Shown here in pieces: positions 22,992 to 30,600 of a stretch of DNA of 31,960 nt. This stretch comes from Caldilineaceae bacterium. GTDB taxonomy: Bacteria; Chloroflexota; Anaerolineae; Caldilineales; Caldilineaceae. A program made the position numbers and the translations under genes. The notes below the pieces were generated by a model that did no database searches, was not told the DNA's origin, and saw only the letters and a list, made by a program, of their open reading frames with translations. The stretch is from assembly GCA_026645575.1 (NCBI GenBank), contig JAPKMW010000118.1, positions 1-31,960 of the forward strand. Direction: 5' to 3'. The stretch's first letter is position 1, and each line of letters opens with the position of its first letter.

Positions 22992-23512
22992 CGGAGCGTT
23001 TCCGCCACCCCTTCCGCCAGGGTGATACTGTTCATTTCGCCTAGCCACATCTGGCGAATCACTCCTTCGGGATCGATAAAAAAGGTGGTTGGTAGGCCGC
23101 GCACATTGTAGAGTTCACTGACAGCGAACTCGCTATCCATCGGAATGGGGAAGGTCAGCCCCAATTTGTCCACATACGCCTGCACCGTTGCCGCTTCTTC
23201 CCCTTGATCAATGCCAACAATCAGCACACGGTCGCCATAGCGTTCCGCCGCCGCCTGTAAGGTGGGCAATTCGCGCTGACAGGGACCGCACCAAGTGGCC
23301 CAGAAGTTCAACACAACCGGTTTGCCCCGTGCTTCACGCAACGAAAATGAATCGCCCGCTAAGGTCGTCAGCACAAAATCGGGGGCCGGGTAATTGATCG
23401 CCGGTTGCGGCGCATTGGCATCCGCCGAAAACGCCACCGGCACGCGATTTAACCAGATCCAACTGCCGCCAAGCAGTAAGATCGCCAGAAAGAGGCCATG
23501 CCAACGATTCAT
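22988..23512 (-). CDS. TlpA-like membrane-anchored thiol:disulfide oxidoreductase
   Basis: A 174-residue redoxin. An N-terminal TM anchor (about 5-22) places the thioredoxin-fold domain outside the membrane. The active site is [13 protein letters not shown] with C75 and C78. [15 protein letters not shown] before it and [14 protein letters not shown] (cis-proline region) after it are typical for the TlpA/ResA group, which reduces apocytochrome or other exported thiols. The ATG lies 2 bp after the stop of the DUF29 gene, so the two are probably co-translated. Its stop shares the TTAA with the convergent gene. Confidence 0.93.
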   Translation of the reverse strand: MNRWHGLFLAILLLGGSWIWLNRVPVAFSADANAPQPAINYPAPDFVLTTLAGDSFSLREARGKPVVLNFWATWCGPCQRELPTLQAAAERYGDRVLIVGIDQGEEAATVQAYVDKLGLTFPIPMDSEFAVSELYNVRGLPTTFFIDPEGVIRQMWLGEMNSITLAEGVAETLR

Positions 23513-23514
23513 TG

Positions 23515-23958
23515 CTATGCTCTCCCACTCGGTATGAATGCCGGATCCAAGAGTTGTTCAATGCCATAAGGACAGGTAGCCGGGAAAAGCTTGCGATCTA
23601 AGCCCGTTTCATCGACTGCGTTTTCTACCGCATACGGGTAAACAACCGCAACAAACGCAGGTAGCTCAACCTTGAGGCTTGGGCTGTCATTCAAGACCAA
23701 CGCCAGACGAAACCGTTGCTCTTTGAGTGTTTTGCGCCAACTCGGGCTGCGCTTGTCCGGCTGATATTCCCACTTGAGCAGATGGGTAATCAGCACAGCC
23801 AACCGGCTTTGCACCTGGCGTTTATCCTTTTTGCCCAAACTCTCGATCTCCTCAGCAATATGTTGCCAATCAAGCTGCTCCCACTCTTCAATCCGCAGAA
23901 GCTCACCCTGGCGTTGTGTCCACTGATAAAAGTCAAGATCATAGAGTGTGACACTCAT
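23515..23958 (-). CDS. DUF29 family protein
   Basis: A 147-residue protein of the DUF29 family. The signature segments are visible: LYDLDFYQWTQRQGELLR, the DWQHIAEEIESLGKKDKRQVQSRL helix, LLKWEYQP, and the C-terminal PATCPYGIEQLLDPAFIP. The family is small, mostly helical and often multicopy in Cyanobacteria and Chloroflexota; its function is unknown. It is transcribed just ahead of the TlpA-like gene. The 83-bp gap from the cardiolipin synthase stop contains no clear promoter. Confidence 0.92.
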   Translation of the reverse strand: MSVTLYDLDFYQWTQRQGELLRIEEWEQLDWQHIAEEIESLGKKDKRQVQSRLAVLITHLLKWEYQPDKRSPSWRKTLKEQRFRLALVLNDSPSLKVELPAFVAVVYPYAVENAVDETGLDRKLFPATCPYGIEQLLDPAFIPSGRA

Positions 23959-24019
23959 CGCTACTGGTCCTTTTCAACCCTTCTCCCCATCACAGCTTCC
24001 CATTGTAACTGGACTGCGC

Positions 24020-24049
24020 AAGAAGGTCAAAGCAAAGAAGGTCAAAGCA
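24020..24049. repeat. Perfect 15-bp tandem duplication at the cls stop codon
   Basis: Units 24020-24034 and 24035-24049 are identical. The second unit contains the TGA stop of the cardiolipin synthase gene (24042-24044, minus strand). Because the period is 15 bp, the other unit places another in-frame TGA five codons downstream. Confidence 0.8.
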
Positions 24050-25514
24050 TGGGTGAGAAGAGACGCGCCACCGAATCACGCAGACGCGCCAACAGGTGGC
24101 GACGTTCATACCCGTGTAGACTAAACTCGACACAATCTTGCTGGTCGGCCAGGAAATCTTGCGCCAGCCGTTGCGAAAGCTGGGCATCATAAAGAACAGC
24201 GTTGACCTCGTAATTGATGCTAAAGCTGCGAATGTCCATGTTCGCCGTGCCAACTGAGCAGATGACCGAATCGACATTGATCGTCTTCGGGTGAAAATAG
24301 CCCTTCTGATAGAGAAAAATCCGTACACCGGCCTGCGCCATCTCTTCAAAATAGGTGTTAGCCGCCCAATAAGGGACAGCCGCCGAAGCGGTGGTCCCGT
24401 GGGGCGCGCACATAATCCGCACATCAACCCCGGACATGGCCGCCGCCTTGAGCGCCTCCATAATGCTCTCATCGGGAATAAAGAAAGGCGACTGAATATA
24501 GAGGTGATGCTCTGCCGACAGGATCATCATGAAATAGAGTTGCCGGATCGCGCGCCACTGCGAGTCCGGCCCGGAGATGGTGATATGAATTGGCAGGTAA
24601 TTGTCCGTAGTCACAGACGCTGAGTAGCTAGCCGTTGCCAATCGTTCGCCCGTGGTGTTATACCAACTGGTCAGGAAGATCGCCTGTAAGGCCGACACCG
24701 CTTCGCCTTCCATGCGCAGATGGGTATCCCGCCACAATTTGAAGTGTTTGCCGCCGTCCAAATGCTCCTGGCTCATGTTGAGGCCACCAACATACCCAAT
24801 GCGACCATCAATCACGGCAAGTTTGCGATGGTTGCGGTAGCTGATCGTGTGCAACCGGAACGGGGAGCGATAGTTATAGTAGACATACATCTCCACACCG
24901 CCGGCACGCATCTCCCGTAGATAGCGCCGGCTGACGGACAACCCATAAGCGTCACAGAGAATGCGCACTTTGATGCCGGCCTGTGCCTTGCGGATCAGCA
25001 GCGTTTTGAGTTTGTTGGTAAACTCATCTTCTTCCCAAATGTAATAAGCCAGGTGGATGGAAGTTGTCGCCGCTTCCATATCAGCCAACAAGCGTGGATA
25101 CTTCTGGCTGGCGTTCTGCAACAGTTCGACACAGTTGCGCGCCGTTAAAACGGAACTGGCATTGTTGGTGACTAGATGAAGCAATTTGCGTTTGTAGGTG
25201 GCCGGCTGGCGTTGTTCCAGTTGGGCCACCAACGCCTGCTCGCGTTTCAGATAACGCTCGACCGCTTCGGGCGTATCACCCATAATGGCTTGACGGGCCA
25301 AGACGCCCTCTTTGCTAAAGGTGCGCCAGCCTTGCCCAAAGAAATGGTAGACCACAATGCCGCCCAGGGGAAAGAGCAATAGCAAAAAGATCCAGGCAAA
25401 GGTTGATTGTGGACTGCGATTCTCCGAAATCAACCAAAAGGCGACAATCAACCCATAGAGAATAAAGAGATCGAGCAGTAGATATGAATTTGCAGTAAAC
25501 CACTCCCACATCAT
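24042..25514 (-). CDS. cls: Cardiolipin synthase (phospholipase D superfamily)
   Basis: A 490-residue membrane enzyme that condenses two phosphatidylglycerol molecules to cardiolipin and glycerol. Two N-terminal TM helices (about 10-30 and 37-58) precede a catalytic domain with two HKD motifs: H229-x-K231-x4-D236 (HRKLAVIDGRIGYVGGLN) and H408-x-K410-x4-D415 (HPKTINVDSVICSVGTANMD). Length and layout match bacterial ClsA-type enzymes. The start follows the MBL-fold gene by 13 bp, so the two are probably one transcript. The stop lies in a 15-bp tandem duplication. Confidence 0.94.
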   Translation of the reverse strand: MMWEWFTANSYLLLDLFILYGLIVAFWLISENRSPQSTFAWIFLLLLFPLGGIVVYHFFGQGWRTFSKEGVLARQAIMGDTPEAVERYLKREQALVAQLEQRQPATYKRKLLHLVTNNASSVLTARNCVELLQNASQKYPRLLADMEAATTSIHLAYYIWEEDEFTNKLKTLLIRKAQAGIKVRILCDAYGLSVSRRYLREMRAGGVEMYVYYNYRSPFRLHTISYRNHRKLAVIDGRIGYVGGLNMSQEHLDGGKHFKLWRDTHLRMEGEAVSALQAIFLTSWYNTTGERLATASYSASVTTDNYLPIHITISGPDSQWRAIRQLYFMMILSAEHHLYIQSPFFIPDESIMEALKAAAMSGVDVRIMCAPHGTTASAAVPYWAANTYFEEMAQAGVRIFLYQKGYFHPKTINVDSVICSVGTANMDIRSFSINYEVNAVLYDAQLSQRLAQDFLADQQDCVEFSLHGYERRHLLARLRDSVARLFSPML

Positions 25515-25527
25515 CGACTACGTTTCT

Positions 25528-26307
25528 TTAACCTGCGCTGATCCACGCTTGACTATGCGCAAAGGTGTGCCCTGGCTTCACAATCTGCACTTGAACCGCC
25601 GGCGCCACTGTGCGCGCATGGTTGGCAAAGAGATAGGGCGGCATACTCAGAAAATCAGGTTGCCACCAGCCCATACCCCACGGGTGCAATGTCCCCCAGT
25701 GGATCGGAATCGCCAGCGTTGGTTGTAAAAGGGTCAACGCTTCGGCGGCGCGTTGGGGCGTCATGTGACCAGGGCCTAGCGTCGGCCCCCAGCCCCACAC
25801 CGGCAACAACGCCACATCCAGTTGATCCGCCAGCGCTTCCATCCCCGCAAAGAGATCGGTGTCGCCGGCAAAATAGATGCGCTGGCTACCGCTCACCATA
25901 TAACCCAGGCAATGGGTATCCGGGCCAAAGGGCGGACGTCGCGCCACATGGTCGGCATAGGTCGCTTCGATCGTTAGCGCACCAACCCGTCGCTGATCAC
26001 CCACGCCTAATTCAACCACATGGTGAAAGCCATGCCGCCGCAATAATTTACCCGTCCCGCGCGGCGCAATCACCAATGTCTCATGCCCCACCATGCGCAA
26101 GGACGGCAAGTCGAAATGATCGCGATGCAAGTGCGAGATCAGCACTGCATCAACAGCACCAACGCGCATGGTCGGCGCCGCCTGGTGCCGCTTTAAGAAA
26201 CCACTGACATGACGAACCAGAATTGGGTCCGTCAACAAACGCACGCCATCCATCTCAAGTAAGATGGTCGCGTGCCCGATATAGGTTACATGTGCAACTG
26301 AATTCAT
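25528..26307 (-). CDS. MBL-fold metal-dependent hydrolase (beta-lactamase superfamily)
   Basis: A 259-residue metallo-hydrolase. The metal-binding motif is H59-L-H61-R-D63-H64 (SHLHRDHFD). It begins with VTYIGHATILLEMDGVRLLTDPIL, typical of the group that includes UlaG-like and NAPE-PLD-like hydrolases. Further family marks are GDTDLF and IPIHWGTL. The actual substrate is unknown. The reading frame is open up to 26352, but the ATG at 26307 starts the protein right before the conserved N-terminus and has AAGAG upstream, so I chose it. It precedes cls by 13 bp, compatible with a lipid-related role as for NAPE-PLD-like members (inference). Confidence 0.85.
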   Translation of the reverse strand: MNSVAHVTYIGHATILLEMDGVRLLTDPILVRHVSGFLKRHQAAPTMRVGAVDAVLISHLHRDHFDLPSLRMVGHETLVIAPRGTGKLLRRHGFHHVVELGVGDQRRVGALTIEATYADHVARRPPFGPDTHCLGYMVSGSQRIYFAGDTDLFAGMEALADQLDVALLPVWGWGPTLGPGHMTPQRAAEALTLLQPTLAIPIHWGTLHPWGMGWWQPDFLSMPPYLFANHARTVAPAVQVQIVKPGHTFAHSQAWISAG

Positions 26308-26400
26308 AGTCTCTTCTATCACCAATAGTACTACTTCGCTTGCTACCCACACAAAGCGCTAATTTTCAGGAGGTCGCAATAGCACCAAGTTTGCACTAGA

Positions 26401-26420
26401 CCGACGCTGGACTACGCGAC
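26401..26420. repeat. GTAGTCCAGAGTCGC repeat family, copy 2
   Basis: The reverse complement of this segment matches 3616-3635 at 18 of 20 positions. A further partial unit (GGACTAC) lies at 26432-26438. The repeat is upstream of the minus-strand MBL-fold gene. Confidence 0.55.
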
Positions 26421-26556
26421 TTCATGACTGCGGACTACTAATTTTACCTCTTCGCCAAGAAATGAGATAATTCCCATAGCAATCGTGCAAGATCGCCAAC
26501 GCTATCCCTGGATGCACTACGCAAAAAAGGCAGTTTGGTTTTTAACCCGGCCACAT

Positions 26557-26569
26557 CATCACTGTGATG
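26557..26569. promoter_or_regulatory. Short palindrome upstream of the TIM-barrel gene
   Basis: CATCAC-T-GTGATG is a perfect 13-bp palindrome 60 bp before the ATG at 26630. It may be a regulator site. The rest of the 322-bp gap between the divergent genes (26308-26629) shows the 20-bp repeat at 26401-26420 and no convincing promoter pair. Confidence 0.3.
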
Positions 26570-26629
26570 TAGGATACGATGAGCCGGGAACAAGGTAGTT
26601 GCAGAACGTTAGCAGAAGGAGAATCACCA

Positions 26630-27466
26630 ATGTCAGAGATGAATCCGCTCCAGGCCGATCGACTGGCCGTCTCCACCTGGAGCCTCCACCGGACGCTAGG
26701 GCGCCTGCCCAACTATGGCCCCGAAGCCAATGGCGCTGTGCCCCCGCGCCCAACGCCGCCGGATGCTTTACCCTTGTTGGAGTTGCCGGCCAAGTTGGCG
26801 GCCTTTGGTCTGCGCAAAGTGGAGATTTGTCACTTCCACCTGCCCAGCCGCGAGTCGGCCTATCTGAGCCAACTACGTAGCGCCCTTGAACGGGCCAATG
26901 TCACCTTGTGGCAATTGCTCGTTGACGCCGGCGACATTACCCATCCTGAACATGCCGAACGGGATCTGGATTGGATCGAAGGCTGGATCGATGTCGCCGC
27001 CAAGTTGGGCGCCACCCGTGTGCGCGTCAGCGGCGGCCAGGCGACGCCCAGTCGCGCCACCCTGGCCATGAGCAACGAAGGGCTGGAACGGCTGGCCGAT
27101 TATGCCGGTCTACGGGGCATCCGTTTAATGACCGAGAACTGGCAGAACTTGTTGAGCAAACCGGAGTATGTTCTCACTGTCCTGGAAGGGCTGAACCATG
27201 TCGGTCTCCTGGCCGACTTTGGCAACTGGAGCGGCCCCACCAAATACCAGGATCTGGCCCGCATTCTCCCTCGTGCTGAATCGGCCCACGCCAAAGCCTA
27301 CTTCAGCGGGCCGGGCATGATGGATCGCAATGATTATGCCAAATGCCTGGAACTGTGCCAGCGCGCCCACTTCAAGGGGCCATACTCGATGATCTACGAC
27401 GGCCCCGACAACGACGAGTGGCACGGCTTGCAACTCGAACGAGCCGTCATTGCGGGCTATCTGTAA
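26630..27466 (+). CDS. Sugar phosphate isomerase/epimerase-like TIM-barrel protein
   Basis: A 278-residue protein of the xylose-isomerase-like (AP endonuclease 2) TIM-barrel superfamily. Recognisable strands and metal/active-site positions include LAVSTWSLHR at the start, VEICHFHLP, WQLLVDAGD, RVRVSGGQ, IRLMTENW (a metal-binding Glu is usual here), VGLLADFGNW and AESAHAKAYF. Members isomerise or epimerise sugars, inositols or related compounds; the substrate is not readable. I chose the ATG at 26630 because AGAAGGAGAA, a strong ribosome site, stands just before it; the frame opens earlier at 26579. A clear terminator follows. Confidence 0.83.
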   Translation: MSEMNPLQADRLAVSTWSLHRTLGRLPNYGPEANGAVPPRPTPPDALPLLELPAKLAAFGLRKVEICHFHLPSRESAYLSQLRSALERANVTLWQLLVDAGDITHPEHAERDLDWIEGWIDVAAKLGATRVRVSGGQATPSRATLAMSNEGLERLADYAGLRGIRLMTENWQNLLSKPEYVLTVLEGLNHVGLLADFGNWSGPTKYQDLARILPRAESAHAKAYFSGPGMMDRNDYAKCLELCQRAHFKGPYSMIYDGPDNDEWHGLQLERAVIAGYL

Positions 27467-27491
27467 TTCATTCAATCGTTCACTGACAAAC

Positions 27492-27531
27492 AAAAAGCTG
27501 GTGTTGGCGCTTGGGCCAACACCAGCTTTTT
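27492..27531 (+). terminator. Intrinsic terminator after the TIM-barrel gene
   Basis: A perfect 17-bp stem (27492-27508 with 27515-27531), a 6-nt loop and a run of T. The A-run in front makes it usable for the convergent minus-strand adhesin gene too. Confidence 0.92.
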
Positions 27532-27581
27532 GTTTTCAGCATCCTTACACTTGTCGCATTGACTTCTGTTCGGTCTTTGTA

Positions 27582-27624
27582 AGTTGGTTGGTTGGCTAGA
27601 TAACACCTAACCAATCAACCAACT
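27582..27624. repeat. AGTTGGTTGGTTGG imperfect inverted repeat
   Basis: Arms 27582-27599 and 27607-27624 match at 16 of 18 positions. The first 13 bases of the arm are the same word as in the perfect repeat at 19745-19795. It lies between two convergent genes, close to the stop of the giant repeat protein. Confidence 0.7.
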
Positions 27625-27641
27625 ACCGACAAAACAATCCT

Positions 27642-30600
27642 TTACCGTGACGCATGGGGCAGGAAGACACGATGCGCCATGGCGGGTAGCGGTTCATTCT
27701 CCTCGTCCAGATCCGTCGGCCTGTCAGGGTGGATGCCCGTGTCCCAAGACGTATCGGTGTCACCTGGATCAACCGGAATGACCGTCGTCGTCCCTGTCCC
27801 CGGATCAATGGTGGTCGCATTGTCCGCCGGCGGATTATCTGGGATTGGTGAGAAGACATAGTCATCCGGCAGCACCACTTCCAGGTGGTAATCACCAGGC
27901 GGCAAGTTCGGGAAGAGATAGTGGCCGTTGCTATCGGTGACATCGGTCGAGATCAGCATATTGTTGCCGTCATAGAGATTCACCGTCACACCGGGCGCTC
28001 CAAGTTCACCACTCTCCACCACACCGTTAGCATTTACATCCACCCAGACCAGATCACCAATGCCACCAGGTACAATCAAGTTGCCATTGAGCAGGTCAAT
28101 CAGATAGACACCATAGTCCCAGGTCGGGTCATGTTCACCAGCGGTCAGTTCCGTCACCGGGGTTTGACCGGTGAGCGGATTGGCGTCGCTATCGAGCGCA
28201 TCATTGCCGCCCTGGTCTGCCGTCGTGCCGATAAAGCCGGACGGCGGGTTGAAGACCAGATAGTAGCTGCCCGGCGCCAGGTTGTTGAATTCATAGTAGC
28301 CATCGGCGTTGGTCATCGTCGTTGCCAGGGGTACGCCAGCAGCGCTATAGAGTACCACCTGCACACCAGGAACCCCAGTCTCGTTGCCGTCCTGGATACC
28401 ATTGGCATTGGCGTCGAACCAGACTGTATCGCCAATACTGGCTGGCGGCACCGGTAGGTAGAGACCCAAGTCCCAGGTCGGATCGTACTCATCAGCCACC
28501 AGGGTCGTCACTACGGTTTGCCCAGTGACCGGATCGCTATCGCTGTCCCGGCTATCGTCGCTGCCACTGTTCTGCGACGTAACGGTGTAACCGGCCGGCG
28601 GAACGAAGACCAGATAGTAGTCGCCTGGCAGCAGGTTACTGAAGCGGTAGATACCGTTGGCATCGGTCGTTGTGACCGCCACCAGCGAGCCATCGGCCCG
28701 ATGCAGTTCCACCGTCACCCCCGGCACGCCGGTTTCGCCACCATCCTGGATGCCATCCTTGTTGGTGTCATACCAGACGCGATCACCGATTGCAGCCGGC
28801 GGCACCGGTAGGAAGATCCCCATATCCAGCGTCGGATCATGCTCGCCCGCCGTGAGATTGGTGACAGCCGTGCGCAAGGTGTTGGGATCAGCGTCACTGT
28901 CCTTGCCATCATCGCTGCCTTGGTTGGCCGGACTGAGACTATACCCAGTCGGCAACGTGAAGCCGACAACATAGTCATCCGGCAACAAGTTGTCAAACAG
29001 GTAGAGGCCACGGGTATCAGTGGTGGTCGTCGCCATGACGCTGTTGGTCAGCGCATGGTAGAGCGTCACCACCACACCGGCCACACCACCTTCGCCCATG
29101 TCCTGGATGCCATCCTTATCCGTGTCATACCAGACCCGGTCGCCCAGGCTGGCAAGGTTGAAGAAGCCAAAGTCCACCGTCAGATCGCTATTGACATCGC
29201 CGTCTTCGTTGGTCGGTTCGCCGCCGACGGTCAGTTCGACCACCGGGCTGCGCACCGCGCCCCCCAAGACGCTCTGGCTACCGTTGTCGTCGTTGTCCTC
29301 GCCGTTGTCGTTCATATCCGTCGGCGTACTGCTTATCGGATAGAGAAGCGACGGTGTTGGCAGATAGACAAAGTAGCGACCCGGCAGCAAGTTTTCGAAC
29401 AGGTAGAGACCCTGAGCATCGGTGACATCCGTTGCGACCGGCGTGGCCGTGGTCAGATCATCACCATCCCGGAAGAGTTGCACCGTGATGCCGGCAATCC
29501 CCTTTTCGCTACTGTCGACCAGACCATTGTTGTTCTGATCGTGCCAGACCAGGTTACCCAAGCGAACCAAGACCACCGTTGTCGGCGTGGCCGTTGGCGT
29601 GTTCGTCGGCGTGCTGCTCGGCGTGACCGTTGGCGTATTCGTCGGTGTCGCCGTCAGGGTAGCCGTCGGGGTGGCTGTCGGCGTACTCGTTGGCGTCACC
29701 ACCGTACTGGTCGGCGTACTCGTTGGCGTGTTCGTCGGTGTATTTGTCGGCGTCACTACCGTATTGGTCGGCGTGTTTGTCGGTGTGTTCGTCGGCGTTG
29801 TTGTCGGTGTTGGCGTATTGCTCGGCGTCGCCGTCGGTGTCACCGTTGGCGTTGGCGTTGCTAATAATACCAGACCAAAGTCCAACGTACCATTGCCTTG
29901 GTTATCAAAGCCGTCATGGCTCAGGCCATCGTTCAACGGCTCACCATCGGCAGTCAGGCTGATGGGCAGGCTCGCCATGATCGTACCGCTGAGAATGGCA
30001 TTGGAATCAACATTCGACGGGTCAACATCGGCATCGGCGCCACCGATCGTCACCCCATAGCCCGTCGGCAGCGCCACCGTGACGATGTACTCGCCCGCCA
30101 GCAGGTTGGTGAAGCTATAGTAGCCGTTCGCCGTTGTCGTCGTTGTCGTCAAGACATTGCCATTGCCATCGAGCAGCGTCACTAGCAAGCCGGCAGCCAC
30201 CGCCGCGGGCGGATCATTCTGGATACCATCCTCGTTAGCATCCAGCCAGACATAGTCACCCAGCGCAAAGCGCTTGATCGGCAGTACCAGACCAGCATCA
30301 ACGGTATAGTCATTGGTTGTACCCAGGTTGACCACCACCACACCGTGGAATGGCGCATCACTGTCACTGGCATCGTCACCCATATTCTGCGGTGTGAACA
30401 GATAGCCATTCGGCAGTACGAAGGTCACCGTGTAGGTAGCGTTCGGCAGCAGGTTGGTGAAGGTGTAGCGACCGGTCGCATCGGTGGTTGTGGTCAACAC
30501 ATCACCGTTGGGCAGCGTCAACGTCACTGTCACACTAGCCGCGCCATTCACCGCTGGTTCGTCCTGCATACCGTCGCCATTGATATCGTACCAAACATAG

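Noticed and set aside
29569..29862. Short regularly spaced repeats resembling a CRISPR or minisatellite array
   Set aside because: They are in-frame codons for a Thr-Pro linker within the giant surface protein; there are no unique spacers of constant length and no cas genes.
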